Below, one piece after another: positions 1-8,395 of a stretch of 32,976 nt of DNA. The position numbers and the translations under genes were made by a program. Origin of the DNA: a virus; the IMG/VR virus record IMGVR_UViG_3300035670_000828, positions 1-32,976 of that record; one strand, 5' to 3'. The notes below the pieces were generated by a model. The model searched no databases. It was not told the origin of the DNA and saw only the letters and a list, made by a program, of their open reading frames with translations. Numbering within the stretch: position 1 is the first letter of the stretch; every line of letters begins with the position of its first letter.

Positions 1-127
1 CCTGAGGTCCAATGGCACCCTGAGGTCCAGTGGCTCCTTGGGCTCCAGTGTCCCCTTGGGCTCCTTGGGCTCCAGTGGCACCCTGAGGTCCAATGGCACC
101 CTGAGGTCCAGTGGCTCCTTGGGCTCC
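1..127. repeat. Direct terminal repeat, left copy (assembly overlap of a circular genome)
   Basis: Bases 1-127 are identical to 32850-32976. Trimming one copy joins the two halves of the collagen-like fibre gene in frame, while simple end-to-end joining would break the frame, because 127 is not a multiple of three. The length equals a k-mer size commonly used by short-read assemblers, so this is probably the overlap left when a circular or permuted genome is linearised, not a biological terminal repeat. Confidence 0.9.
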
Positions 128-781
128 TTGGGCTCCAGTGGCACCCTGAGGTCCAGTGTCTCCTGCTTGGGTGTACATCACCTGAGTTGCAGTGAGAATG
201 ATTGACGGAATAGCGGGATACACAGGTGAAGTTCCAGCAGGCAAAGACTCGATCTTCAGATTCGTTGAAGTACCAGACCACCAGACCGCAACCTCATCAC
301 CAACTGCAGCCTCCGCTACATAGTTGATCGTGATCACTTGCCTAGTTGGATCGCCGGTTGACTTCTGCTTTGCCAAATCAATTTCAGTTGCGCTATCCGG
401 ATAGTCAGTCCCATTCAACTTCAACCAGAACACCGCGCGTTCAACATCATTTGATGCGCTGGTGATCTGGATTGAGAACGTGAGTGAATACACACCAACA
501 CTGGAGAACAACACCCGGTTGCCACCAACAATGGACACACCATTGCCACCCACAGTTGAACCAATGTTCACAACCTGTGCAGCAGACACAGACACCAAAG
601 GCTGATCTGTCAGATCATAGAAGGAACCCCAATGACCAACCACACCACCGGTCCCAATCGGACCCATTGGACCTGCAACACCAACAGCAACAATCTCTGT
701 TGACTTCTGCTGCAACAGCACAGAACGGTCATCTGACTTCAACTTCACATCAGACAACCGCAACACCACATCAGAACTCAT
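1..781 (-). CDS. Collagen-like tail fibre protein, N-terminal part (continues across the junction)
   Basis: This is the first 260 codons of a virion fibre gene whose remainder lies at 32383-32849 once the terminal repeat is trimmed; the whole protein would be 415 aa. The ATG at 781 overlaps the upstream stop as ATGA. Residues 1-206 form a globular head domain, probably the tail-attachment part, with a short Gly-rich GPMGPIG stretch near residue 37. From about residue 207 the sequence is an uninterrupted run of Gly-X-Y triplets ([15 protein letters not shown]). Collagen-like stalks of this kind trimerise and occur in phage tail fibres and receptor-binding proteins. The position after the holin and before another fibre-like gene fits. 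Repeat number could be wrong because the assembly breaks inside the repeat. Confidence 0.9.
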   Translation of the reverse strand, partial: MSSDVVLRLSDVKLKSDDRSVLLQQKSTEIVAVGVAGPMGPIGTGGVVGHWGSFYDLTDQPLVSVSAAQVVNIGSTVGGNGVSIVGGNRVLFSSVGVYSLTFSIQITSASNDVERAVFWLKLNGTDYPDSATEIDLAKQKSTGDPTRQVITINYVAEAAVGDEVAVWWSGTSTNLKIESLPAGTSPVYPAIPSIILTATQVMYTQAGDTGPQGATGAQGAQGATGPQGAIGPQGATGAQGAQGDTGAQGATGPQGAIGPQ

Positions 782-1116
782 CGAGTCACATCCTGCACAA
801 TGAAAACCTGACCAGAAAGAAGAGTGGTCACAACACCAGAATTGTTCTCCTGACAATCCCACACAGCGGTCTGAGGTGTGAGAGCTGCAGTGACCGCTGT
901 TCCAAGAGTGCAGGCAAACTGTCCTGCAGTGCCATTAGTGACAGAACAATTGAAGGTTGCAATCACAGCAGTTGACGCTGCAGTGTCACGGATCTGTGCC
1001 TGATAGGTGCGGCCTGTGATATCGATTGCAGCACCCGCTGAGTCCTGCAAATTGACAGTCACTGTTTCAGTGTCGCCAGTCAAAATGGTGAGCGGATAGT
1101 TCGCAGGTGAGCCCAT
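778..1116 (-). CDS. Small putative tail/baseplate structural protein
   Basis: This 112-aa protein is rich in Thr, Ala and Val and is predicted to be all beta. It begins with a pattern ([15 protein letters not shown] then [11 protein letters not shown]) that resembles the N-terminal domain of upper-baseplate (BppU-like) and other fibre-anchoring proteins; that family link is inference from pattern only. ATG at 1116 is preferred because GGAGG lies 7 nt upstream; a GTG three bases earlier is also possible. The start overlaps the holin stop by one base (TGATG), and its own stop overlaps the fibre start as ATGA. It is likely translated stoichiometrically with the fibre and could link the fibre to the tail tip. 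Confidence 0.75.
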   Translation of the reverse strand: MGSPANYPLTILTGDTETVTVNLQDSAGAAIDITGRTYQAQIRDTAASTAVIATFNCSVTNGTAGQFACTLGTAVTAALTPQTAVWDCQENNSGVVTTLLSGQVFIVQDVTR

Positions 1117-1373
1117 CACAAACCCTCCGGCTTTTGGACACGCTTAGGGATCTCGACAACAGACACAGACGCTGAACCCTTGTCACCAACATTCACACCA
1201 GCAACAGAGGTCAACACAGACAACCCTGCTGCAACAGCAGAAGTTGCAATGAGGGTCTGCCAGTCAGCAGACATCCAATCAAACTGAGACGCACCAGCAA
1301 CAGCAACCAATGTCTGACAGAAGGTGCGGATTGCACGCTCGATTGCGGACTTCCAAAACGTTTGAGTGAACAT
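1116..1373 (-). CDS. Holin, r1t-like
   Basis: This 85-aa protein begins MFTQTFWKSAIERAIRTF, the typical opening of r1t-type phage holins in actinophages (an aromatic-rich amphipathic start followed by two membrane segments). The probable membrane segments are residues 15-33 and 40-60, joined by a Trp/Asp loop (DWMSADWQ). A polar tail (residues 62-85) contains Lys, Arg and Glu. Holins form the inner-membrane lesions that release endolysin at lysis. The ATG at 1373 forms a TGATG junction with the preceding 44-aa gene, which decides the start over in-frame upstream GTG/TTG codons. The endolysin lies about 1.7 kb upstream in the same operon. Confidence 0.85.
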   Translation of the reverse strand: MFTQTFWKSAIERAIRTFCQTLVAVAGASQFDWMSADWQTLIATSAVAAGLSVLTSVAGVNVGDKGSASVSVVEIPKRVQKPEGL

Positions 1374-1507
1374 CACACGTTCCAATCTTTCTTGGGGTAG
1401 GGCTGGGTGTCTGGGAACTCTTCATCACCGTTGGGATCCCACGGTTCATCAACCGGATCTTCAACCTCTGGTGCAGGGATCAGGTCAGGTTCAATAATGA
1501 TGGTCAT
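1373..1507 (-). CDS. 44-aa acidic proline-rich protein
   Basis: A complete small frame links the DUF6378-like gene and the holin: its ATG overlaps the upstream stop as ATGA and its TGA overlaps the holin ATG as TGATG. The protein begins MTIIIEPDLIPAPEVEDPVD and ends in a short basic/aromatic tail (PKKDWNV). It has many Asp, Glu and Pro residues, no hydrophobic segment and no Cys. The perfect coupling on both sides is the main evidence that it is translated. Its function is unknown. A regulator of the holin is conceivable from position alone but unproven. Confidence 0.7.
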   Translation of the reverse strand: MTIIIEPDLIPAPEVEDPVDEPWDPNGDEEFPDTQPYPKKDWNV

Positions 1508-1905
1508 TCCTCATCCTCCCAACCCTCTTCCTCTTCTTCTTCCCATTCCTCGATGTCTTCAGGCTCAATGAATGCAGGCTGGTTCAGTACCTGCCAGAGA
1601 CCATCCAAATATCCTGAAGCGTCAATGATGGAATCTTCAACAATCTTGGGGTCTTCCCATGCCATCCCGGTGTGGAGTGCATGAGCGACACGGGACAACT
1701 TCATGGCGACCATGAACAGCAGCGCATAGGAAGCGTCCATGGTTACCGGTTCATAATCACAGAGAGCGGAGAACACAGCAGACACCCGCTGATAATCCTC
1801 CGCAAAAGGTCCATACGATGTGTTTCGGTCACCATGTGTGAGTGCAAACGCATTCAACAATGTTGATCCGTACTCATCATCAACTGTCAGTTCTTCTTCT
1901 TGCAT
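1504..1905 (-). CDS. DUF6378-like phage protein
   Basis: This 133-aa helical protein has a core with HGDRNTSYGPFAEDYQRVS, followed by a helix with MDASYALLFMVAMKLSRVAH and then EDSIIDASGYLDGL. That order (a GDR..YG motif, a KLSR/KVAR helix and a D..DAAGY segment) is the signature of DUF6378, a common phage family of unknown biochemical role whose fold may resemble MazG-like helical proteins (inference). The C-terminus is an unbroken acidic tail (EEEEEEGWEDEE). ATG at 1905 follows GGGGA at about 6 nt. The gene sits just downstream of a metallophosphoesterase gene, and a nucleotide-pool role for the two is possible but not shown. Confidence 0.75.
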   Translation of the reverse strand: MQEEELTVDDEYGSTLLNAFALTHGDRNTSYGPFAEDYQRVSAVFSALCDYEPVTMDASYALLFMVAMKLSRVAHALHTGMAWEDPKIVEDSIIDASGYLDGLWQVLNQPAFIEPEDIEEWEEEEEEGWEDEE

Positions 1906-1920
1906 CACGCTTCCCCTGCG

Positions 1921-2733
1921 CTAGTACCGGTGAGCAGTGAACCTACTCAATGATGTTCCTTCATAGCGTCTGCACAGATAGTCCATGCTGACGAACATTG
2001 GGCAATAGGAACCGTTTTGGACTTCATGCTTCACGATGATTCCGCGCCAATGATGGTTGGCCTGTGGGCCTAGATACTCCTCAAAATGCAGATACGCACT
2101 CCCAGCCACCAACGCGTGTTGACTTCGATCACCCACAAACCTGATTGCGTAATCCAACACCTGCTGATGACCCATTGTGAATGAGTGACCAATCTTTGCG
2201 AGACGCAAAGACGCAGCACCACCCAACGGTCTTCCCGTCATGGGTGCCACCCAATAGTGAGCGTATGCAACACCGTCAATCCACACCGGTTGCAGGAATG
2301 GGTGAACATTCCATCCGTGAGCTGCATAGTTCAGATCATCAAGAGAGATGATCCCATCAAGATGTGCAGCGTCTGCATCAATGGCGCGTTGGATGCGCTG
2401 TTCATGGTTCCCGTGCAGGATGTGAAGTTCAGGTTTGAACTGTCGCTTCTGCTTCTTCTTCTGTTCACGGTTGTGTCTGATCAGAGCAGAGTTCAACACA
2501 TCAAAAGCAGCGTTGGCTGACTCGATGTCATCCCGATATCTGCGTCCTTCATACTGACGTTTCCCAACATCGTATGAACTGAGACTGGGCATATCTGCGT
2601 GGTCTCCAAGGTGGATCACGCAGTCAGGTTTCTTGTCCACGATGAACTGACCAATCCAATACAGATGGTCAACCGGGACACCAGCCTTGGCCTGTGTGTC
2701 AGGAATGATGAGATGTGTCCGAACTTCATCCAT
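1921..2733 (-). CDS. Calcineurin-like metallophosphoesterase
   Basis: This 270-aa protein carries the ordered metal-binding motifs of calcineurin-like phosphoesterases: PDTQ (Asp12), LGDHAD (residues 42-47), HGNHEQR (about 107-113) and, later, a GHQQ segment. It likely hydrolyses phosphodiesters or phosphomonoesters with two metal ions; whether the substrate is nucleic acid, nucleotide or protein cannot be read from sequence. Between GD and GNH there is a Lys/Arg-rich helix (KKKQKRQFK), which may bind nucleic acid. There is no strong Shine-Dalgarno before the ATG at 2733. Phage homologues occur in replication or late regions; here it is embedded in the lysis block. Confidence 0.85.
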   Translation of the reverse strand: MDEVRTHLIIPDTQAKAGVPVDHLYWIGQFIVDKKPDCVIHLGDHADMPSLSSYDVGKRQYEGRRYRDDIESANAAFDVLNSALIRHNREQKKKQKRQFKPELHILHGNHEQRIQRAIDADAAHLDGIISLDDLNYAAHGWNVHPFLQPVWIDGVAYAHYWVAPMTGRPLGGAASLRLAKIGHSFTMGHQQVLDYAIRFVGDRSQHALVAGSAYLHFEEYLGPQANHHWRGIIVKHEVQNGSYCPMFVSMDYLCRRYEGTSLSRFTAHRY

Positions 2734-2760
2734 GTGTGGCCCATCTGTAGGGGACAGGGA

Positions 2761-3066
2761 CTACCAGCGACGCTTCCCGCGGTGGTGCACATTTTCGTGA
2801 CGGTCCAGACGGTCAGCCATTTGGTCAACCTTCTGGTCAACATGATTCACGGAGGTGTGCAGGTCAAGAAGTCTGTCACGAACGTCTGTGACAAGTGCGC
2901 GTCCTTCATTGTGTTGCTGGGTGTTCTCATTGCGGAGCCTCACCAACTGCACAATTGCAGTGGTGATCACCCCAACAACAATCGACACTGCAGAGACGAT
3001 TGCAATCCACTCTGCAGCACCCCAACCGGGACTGTCAGCAACCTGTGTTGTGACCTGAGCGAACAT
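2761..3066 (-). CDS. Single-pass membrane protein with coiled coil (DUF2746-like)
   Basis: This 101-aa protein has a short N-terminal segment, one strong membrane helix (about residues 19-43, WIAIVSAVSIVVGVITTAIV) and a long charged heptad-like region from about residue 45 to 92 predicted to be coiled coil. It ends in a basic tail (HHRGKRRW). This layout matches DUF2746-type proteins found beside endolysin and holin genes in actinophages. It may be a second holin, a pinholin-type partner or a spanin-like accessory; the sequence alone does not decide. It lies 6 nt downstream of the endolysin stop. Confidence 0.75.
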   Translation of the reverse strand: MFAQVTTQVADSPGWGAAEWIAIVSAVSIVVGVITTAIVQLVRLRNENTQQHNEGRALVTDVRDRLLDLHTSVNHVDQKVDQMADRLDRHENVHHRGKRRW

Positions 3067-3072
3067 GACACA

Positions 3073-3888
3073 TCAGTTGACTGTGGGAATAGCGTCAACA
3101 AAAGCCTGTTCAGCAACCCACACGGTCTGACCCTCAACCGGAATGGTGTTGCTTCCCGGTGGGATCAGGAACTGTCCACCGGCCTGAGCGATAACCCACA
3201 CAACATTGCCCATCTGACCTGCTGGGATATGCCACTTCCAGCCAAGACCAGCGTCACACAGGAACACTTCACCCTGCTTATCGCCGCGCAACAAATACCG
3301 TTTCATAAGATCCTCTTCAGGGGTTGGGGGAATTGGTGGGACAGGAGATTGAGTGATTGCATCAATGAGCATCTGATCAAACAGCGCACGGTCTGGGTGA
3401 ACAGACCATGCGTCTGTGCGGTCCCAACTTTGCACTGTTCCGTGACAGAACAACCCAGCCCGGTTCAATGCGTCATTCCCAACCCACTGTGCGTTGGCGC
3501 GCGCATCGACACCCAGCAATGCCCAAAGGGTGCGGATTGCTTCACCTGCACGTTTGATCATGGCCTGTGTGTTGGGGTCATCAGGTGACAGTTCAGCACT
3601 GCGTCCTGTCAGGCAGATGTGCCAAGTGCGAGAATTGAATCCGGATGCTGCAACAGAAAATGTTGTGTAGTCCGGTGGGACTAGAACAATGGTCTCTTCA
3701 CAGTCCACGATTGCGTGATAACTACCGGGATCCGTGCGTCTTGAGATGAACGCTGCAAGGTTGCGTGCGCTTCCGGGACCGGTCGGACCTTCTGAGGTGT
3801 GGACACCAACAGCCCATGTGGGTGTGTTGGAGCGTGAAGGGTAGAACTGTCGTGTCCGTGGTGGATTGTCCAGCAGGTAATAGCCCAT
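3073..3888 (-). CDS. Endolysin, N-acetylmuramoyl-L-alanine amidase
   Basis: This 271-aa protein has residues 1-175 resembling an amidase_2/peptidoglycan-recognition domain: GVHTSEG with His30, SYHAIVD with His58, and the late FCHGTVQSWD segment with His149, which supply the likely zinc ligands and catalytic residues. The domain cuts the amide bond between MurNAc and L-alanine of the stem peptide. A proline-rich linker (residues 182-190) leads to a 75-residue C-terminal domain rich in Trp, Gly and Val, probably for cell-wall binding; I do not recognise its family. There is no signal peptide, so export depends on the holin. The ATG overlaps the upstream stop by one base (TAATG). Confidence 0.88.
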   Translation of the reverse strand: MGYYLLDNPPRTRQFYPSRSNTPTWAVGVHTSEGPTGPGSARNLAAFISRRTDPGSYHAIVDCEETIVLVPPDYTTFSVAASGFNSRTWHICLTGRSAELSPDDPNTQAMIKRAGEAIRTLWALLGVDARANAQWVGNDALNRAGLFCHGTVQSWDRTDAWSVHPDRALFDQMLIDAITQSPVPPIPPTPEEDLMKRYLLRGDKQGEVFLCDAGLGWKWHIPAGQMGNVVWVIAQAGGQFLIPPGSNTIPVEGQTVWVAEQAFVDAIPTVN

Positions 3889-4535
3889 TATGACGGAGCC
3901 CCAGACGGACCGATATCTTCAATGATGAGCGACCCAATCCGTGTTGCGTCTGCGAAGAACTCAACATTCCCGCTTGTCCCGTAGAAGCGACTCACGCGAA
4001 GTTCACGCGTGACTGACCCGCTCGATGCTGGGGTTTCATACCAATTGAATGAGAACCCGTTTCCATAGTTAGTGGAGTTCCCCAATGGCAATTGGTCATG
4101 GTGAATGTATGAAGTCCCGGTTCCGTTGGTGATGGAGCATCTGAACCCGTCATTCACACTAACCCAATAAGCGTGTCCGGTCACGCTGTATTTGTAGACA
4201 CGGTTTGCTGTTTGTGTGTAGGTGATAGTTGAGCCGGTGACAGTTGCCGCTGTTGTTGCACTTGTTGAACTTGTAATCAACGCACGACCAACCACACCCC
4301 ATGGAGTATTCCAAGGACGCGTCCATGAGGAACCATTGAAAGTGTAAATCCCCTCAGATGAGTCATTGCTGCCCACATAGACAGTCATCCCATCTTCACG
4401 CGTACCAGACGGGAGTGCAGCGTCGCGCGCTGCTGTGTTCGCAAAATACATCACTGACTGTTCTTGACAGTAATTGTTGAGATCACTTGCAGTGAGAACA
4501 GCACCTGCTGTGAAAGCCTTGTATCCAGAACCCAT
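3888..4535 (-). CDS. Minor tail / fibre-like protein
   Basis: This 215-aa protein starts GYKAFTAGAVLTASDLNNY, a motif shared by many actinophage fibre or minor tail proteins. It continues with an AARDAAL and DGMTVYVGSNDSSEGIYTFN segment typical of virion tail-fibre insertion domains. The C-terminal 120 residues are Ser/Thr/Gly-rich beta structure and end LIIEDIGPSGAPS, again a common ending of such proteins. It probably forms part of the tail tip or a receptor-binding spike. The RBS AGGAGG lies 8 nt before the ATG. It is placed between the large minor tail protein and the endolysin. Confidence 0.8.
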   Translation of the reverse strand: MGSGYKAFTAGAVLTASDLNNYCQEQSVMYFANTAARDAALPSGTREDGMTVYVGSNDSSEGIYTFNGSSWTRPWNTPWGVVGRALITSSTSATTAATVTGSTITYTQTANRVYKYSVTGHAYWVSVNDGFRCSITNGTGTSYIHHDQLPLGNSTNYGNGFSFNWYETPASSGSVTRELRVSRFYGTSGNVEFFADATRIGSLIIEDIGPSGAPS

Positions 4536-4550
4536 GTTGTTGTCCTCCTG

Positions 4551-6041
4551 CTAGTAGGCAAGTTTATCGGTGTCCAAGACACCAAAGTTTGTGTTGTCAA
4601 GAATGAAAAACCCGGAATAGAAAGTTGCTGACGAAAGACCCAGCGTCACAGCCCACGTTCCCGGTGTGATTGTGTGAGCTACAGATTCAACAAAGCAGTC
4701 ACGCTGGATTGCAGAGCCACCACCTGTGACATTGAACTTCACTGTCACACGGTCACGGATCTTCCGTGAGAGAAGATCAGGGAACAACACAGCAGGGTCA
4801 CCTTGCGGATTGAACTTGATTTCCTCTGGACGCAACTCAGGGTTTGCGTACTGAGACGCAAGGAACAACGCAAGGTTGGTTGCCTGTGACTGTCCATATG
4901 AAGTGTCAGATCCCACCTGAGAAACAATGGGAACCTCGATGCTCAAAGTCTTTGGCCCGTACAGGGACACAGACTCAGCGTTGGACACAACCACAGTTGT
5001 TCCAGTGAGAGCCTCACCACCTGCAGCGGTGGTTACCTTCCGGTCAATTCTCACAATGTTGTAGATCAGGGAATCATCATAGACAATTGATGTGTCAACA
5101 AACTTTTTCCCTGCAACAACTGTGGTGTCATAGACAGACTGAACATTGATGCAACGGGGTTCTGTGATGATTGAGTTCCGGTCATCAAAGATGAGGGTTC
5201 CGTCTGCGTCAACATAGATCAGACCTGAGTCAGCCCGTGCAGCCTCCTGCAACATCTCGATAGGGGTCTTTGTTGCATCCTGCGGAGCAAGATAGGTGAT
5301 CCCTTCATCAATTTTTCTGAGGTTGTCAGGCCATCCCACCGCGTCAAGAATTGTTCTGATGCGAACACCGGGAAGGTCTGTTCCAGTCCCAATGATGGGA
5401 GTTGTTTCTGTTCCACCAGACACATTGATTGCACCGGTTGTTCCTTCACCCGTCACATCAATTGAGGAAGGTCCGAATCCTCCACCGTCTGACGGTTGAG
5501 AAATCGCAATGTCATAGGTGGTGGTTCCGCTCGATGTGATACTTGCTGACGATGGCAACCCACCAATCACATTGGACAGAGCCTTGAAAGCGTCTGAACA
5601 GGCAATGGTTGCGGTTGCGTCACCTGTCCCTGCGTCTGAATAGTTGAATGTCCATGAATCAATCCAGCCCCGAAAGATGGGATAGGTGACCCCGTTCCAT
5701 GTTGCACGGATCACCACCGGGATTGAAGGGACAACACCTGTGACACCAACAGTTGCGTTGTAATACGGAGACGCTGTGTTGGTTGGATCAAACGCACGGT
5801 CCCGGTTGTCCAGAACAATTGATGCTGTTCCAGTTCCGAACCGTTCCAACGCGCGTCTGCGTCCACGCGTGGTGGACACAGAACGAACAGCGGTGCTGAT
5901 GTCATAGAAGAATGAGCCATCACCCAGCGTTCCAGTGTCAAGACCGGGACCGACATCAAGAACCAACCGGTTTCCTGTGTTGCCACCAACCACAGAAGGT
6001 GCAAACAGCACTTCCAGAGTTGGCATATTGGGAAGGGTCAT
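4551..6041 (-). CDS. Minor tail protein (tail tip / baseplate hub)
   Basis: This 496-aa protein follows directly after the tape measure with an ATGA overlap, the usual place of the distal tail or hub proteins. Residues 50-130 carry a VSTTRGRRRALERFGTGTA, VLDNRDRAFDP and YPIFRGWIDSWTF series, a pattern seen in actinophage minor tail proteins that make up the tail tip. The middle is Gly/Thr-rich beta sequence, and a late GGGSAIQRDCFVESVAHTI section precedes a short C-terminal strand region. It likely bridges the tube end to the fibres. No enzymatic motif is evident. Confidence 0.85.
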   Translation of the reverse strand: MTLPNMPTLEVLFAPSVVGGNTGNRLVLDVGPGLDTGTLGDGSFFYDISTAVRSVSTTRGRRRALERFGTGTASIVLDNRDRAFDPTNTASPYYNATVGVTGVVPSIPVVIRATWNGVTYPIFRGWIDSWTFNYSDAGTGDATATIACSDAFKALSNVIGGLPSSASITSSGTTTYDIAISQPSDGGGFGPSSIDVTGEGTTGAINVSGGTETTPIIGTGTDLPGVRIRTILDAVGWPDNLRKIDEGITYLAPQDATKTPIEMLQEAARADSGLIYVDADGTLIFDDRNSIITEPRCINVQSVYDTTVVAGKKFVDTSIVYDDSLIYNIVRIDRKVTTAAGGEALTGTTVVVSNAESVSLYGPKTLSIEVPIVSQVGSDTSYGQSQATNLALFLASQYANPELRPEEIKFNPQGDPAVLFPDLLSRKIRDRVTVKFNVTGGGSAIQRDCFVESVAHTITPGTWAVTLGLSSATFYSGFFILDNTNFGVLDTDKLAY

Positions 6042-8389
6042 GGCACTAGAACCGTTGCACCGCGACGACTGGCGCGCGCTATCGCATCAATGACCACACG
6101 CTCGATTGCGTCAGGGTCACCTGCAACTGTGTTGATGTTGATCACGATTGGCTGACCTCCACCCATTCCGCGCCCACTGAACAATGCCTTCTGCTGTTGC
6201 GGGTTGAGAATCATTTCATTGTCATGAAGGATCGCTAGCCCGGACCCACCACCAATTGCTGTGTTGAAGATGCCACCATCAGCGAACTTGGGGAGTTGTG
6301 GAACTGAGATTGTTTTCCCACCAATGAAGGGAATCCAATCTGGGACATCCCACTTCAATTTTCCAACAGTGTTGTTCCATGCGTCTGATATGAAGTTGAA
6401 CGCAGTCTTGAATGGACCTGAGATTGCATCTGCAATGTTGGAGAACACAGTAGAAATGATGTCCTTCCCTGTTTGGAAGAAACCCCACACTGTCTCAATG
6501 CCACTCTTGATCTTCTCAAATGCTGGGCTGATGACGTTATTCCATGCCCAACTGATAGCACCGCCGATTGCATTGAACACAACCTGTGCAATGTTCCACA
6601 ACATCTGGAAGTAAGGGATCAGAAACTCTGTAATGTAGGACCAGATTCTGTTCCACACCGGTTGAATGATGTTTTCCCAGACACGGTTGATTGCTTCTGC
6701 AATCTCAGACCAGATGAAACCAATCACTGCACCAATGGTCTGGAAGATTGGAATCAGAGTGTCAACAATGAATGCGTAGATTGCATTCCAAATTGGTTTG
6801 ATGACGTTATTCCACGCGAAGTTGATTGCGTTCAGGATGGAGTGCCATATCTCAACAGCCTTCCCACCTAACCAGATGAACGCTGGAACAAGTGTGTCTG
6901 TGATGAACGTCTTGATTGCGTTCCACACAGGCTCAAGGTAACCCCACACAAACTCAACAGCAGTTTTGATTGCGTTCCAAATGGTCTCCCAATTGTTCTG
7001 AAGGAACTTGATTACAGCGACAATTGCGAAGATTGACCACAAGATGGGTCCACCCAAAACTGCAATGATCACAGCAAGAGCTGGATGATCTTTGATCCAA
7101 GTCCAGATCTCATCCCATTTGTTGTAGACAAGAACAATTGCAGCAATGACCGCTGCAACAGCAGCGACGATTGCGAGAACAGGCCAAGTCGCAGCAACAG
7201 TTGCAATTGCAGCCTGAGCCATGCCCACAACGTAATAGCCAAGAGCAACCAGCAGCGCGCCACCAATGACACCTGCGAGTGCATACGCTGCAACTCGGTG
7301 TTTGTCGAACCACTCAACAACATTCTGGATGACCGGACCAACCTTCTGCCCAATCTCAATGAGGATCACAGCAGACCACGCTTTGAACTTATCAATGAGC
7401 GGTCCAAGACCCTTGTCCATCTGAGTGAACGCACCCTCAGTTGCACCAGCAGAGTTGTTCATTGCGTCAAGGTTCTTGGAGAACGTTTCCGTCCCCTTCC
7501 CTGTTAGCGCAAGAGCAGCGGACCCAGCCTCAACAGAACCAAACAGATCATTGATCCCAACGTTTGTGTCCTTCGCGTAGGTCTCAAGAAGCAGCAGAGC
7601 CTGCTGAGTGTTGCCCCCTTCAGCAACAAAGTCTTTGAATGACTTCCCTGTGATCTTCTCGAACACGTCAGCAGTCTTGGTTCCTTCCTTGGAAAGTTCC
7701 ACGAACAACTGACGGAGTTGCGTTGTCGCCACATTGGTTGGGATACCCTGCGCAGTCATTGCAGACATTGCAGCGGTCACATCATTGAACTTCACCCCAA
7801 GAGCAGCAGCAATTGGGTTCACGTTGAAGAGCGCATTTGACATCTCTTCAAAGGTGGTCTTGCCCATCCGAACAGCAGTGAACATCAGATCAGACGCTTG
7901 AGTTGCATTGATGGTGTCCGCACCGTACGCATTGACAACTGATGAGATGCCATTCACAGCAGTGGTCAGATCAGTGACACCACCCTTGGCTGCTTTCTGT
8001 GCAGTCTCCAAGAATGCAAACACATTGTCCTGCGGAACACCTGCAGACAGAGCCTGATACAGAGCAGGAACCACCTTCTCAGGTAGAACCCCAAACTCCT
8101 TTGAAAACTTCTTCACATTCCCGGTCATTGCATCCAATGCCTGTTGCGAAGTACCCGGCACAAGTGTGAAGACCTCATTCATTGACCTTTCAAAGTCAAC
8201 AAATGCCATTGTCCCAGCAACACCAATTCCAATTGCAGCAGCACCAACAGCAGCACCAACCATCTTGGCCTGCTTAGAAATCTTTTTCTGTGTCTCCCCG
8301 ACCGCGCCAGAGAGTTTTGCCATCTCTGCCTGTGCCTGCTCGACACCCTTACGGTCAAAGGTTGTTGTGATTGGAATTGATACTGCCAC
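6038..8389 (-). CDS. Tape measure protein
   Basis: This 783-aa protein is the longest in the window and lies directly after the chaperone pair and a gp10-like gene, as tape measures do. Residues 60-320 resemble the phage tail tape-measure core domain. Residues 340-465 are a series of hydrophobic helices (for example 372-390 and 403-422) suited to membrane insertion during DNA ejection. Residues 486-620 are three exact 45-residue repeats (PVWN..., I/V-P-F, ...WNN). The C-terminus has LHDNEMILNPQQQ, frequent in such proteins. At about 0.15 nm per residue the tail would be near 117 nm. The start is GTG at 8389. Confidence 0.95.
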   Translation of the reverse strand: MAVSIPITTTFDRKGVEQAQAEMAKLSGAVGETQKKISKQAKMVGAAVGAAAIGIGVAGTMAFVDFERSMNEVFTLVPGTSQQALDAMTGNVKKFSKEFGVLPEKVVPALYQALSAGVPQDNVFAFLETAQKAAKGGVTDLTTAVNGISSVVNAYGADTINATQASDLMFTAVRMGKTTFEEMSNALFNVNPIAAALGVKFNDVTAAMSAMTAQGIPTNVATTQLRQLFVELSKEGTKTADVFEKITGKSFKDFVAEGGNTQQALLLLETYAKDTNVGINDLFGSVEAGSAALALTGKGTETFSKNLDAMNNSAGATEGAFTQMDKGLGPLIDKFKAWSAVILIEIGQKVGPVIQNVVEWFDKHRVAAYALAGVIGGALLVALGYYVVGMAQAAIATVAATWPVLAIVAAVAAVIAAIVLVYNKWDEIWTWIKDHPALAVIIAVLGGPILWSIFAIVAVIKFLQNNWETIWNAIKTAVEFVWGYLEPVWNAIKTFITDTLVPAFIWLGGKAVEIWHSILNAINFAWNNVIKPIWNAIYAFIVDTLIPIFQTIGAVIGFIWSEIAEAINRVWENIIQPVWNRIWSYITEFLIPYFQMLWNIAQVVFNAIGGAISWAWNNVISPAFEKIKSGIETVWGFFQTGKDIISTVFSNIADAISGPFKTAFNFISDAWNNTVGKLKWDVPDWIPFIGGKTISVPQLPKFADGGIFNTAIGGGSGLAILHDNEMILNPQQQKALFSGRGMGGGQPIVININTVAGDPDAIERVVIDAIARASRRGATVLVP
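6530..6934 (-). repeat. Three tandem 45-codon repeats in the tape measure gene
   Basis: Residues 486-530, 531-575 and 576-620 align without gaps: each begins E/K/Q-P-V/I-W-N-A/R-I and continues ...I-x-D/E-x-L-V/I-P-x-F. Each ends in W-N/E-N-I/V-I, with Trp at fixed positions. The DNA period is 135 bp; a near-identical 18-base stretch (tgatgacgttattccayg) recurs at about 6530 and 6800, two periods apart. Confidence 0.85.
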
Positions 8390-8395
8390 GGGAAC

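Noticed and set aside
484-975. A 163-codon plus-strand frame rich in His, Gln and Thr
   Set aside because: It is the antisense of the fibre N-terminus and the small structural gene, both supported by overlapping start-stop junctions.
2599-3588. A 329-codon open frame on the plus strand
   Set aside because: It lies opposite the endolysin, membrane protein and phosphoesterase genes, which have clear domain motifs. Its protein is Cys/His/Pro-rich without domains, as expected for an antisense shadow.
6473-7507. Two plus-strand frames of 132 and 140 codons opposite the tape measure
   Set aside because: They are shadows of the repetitive Trp/Asn/Ile-rich tape-measure codons; the minus frame has the family features and full length.
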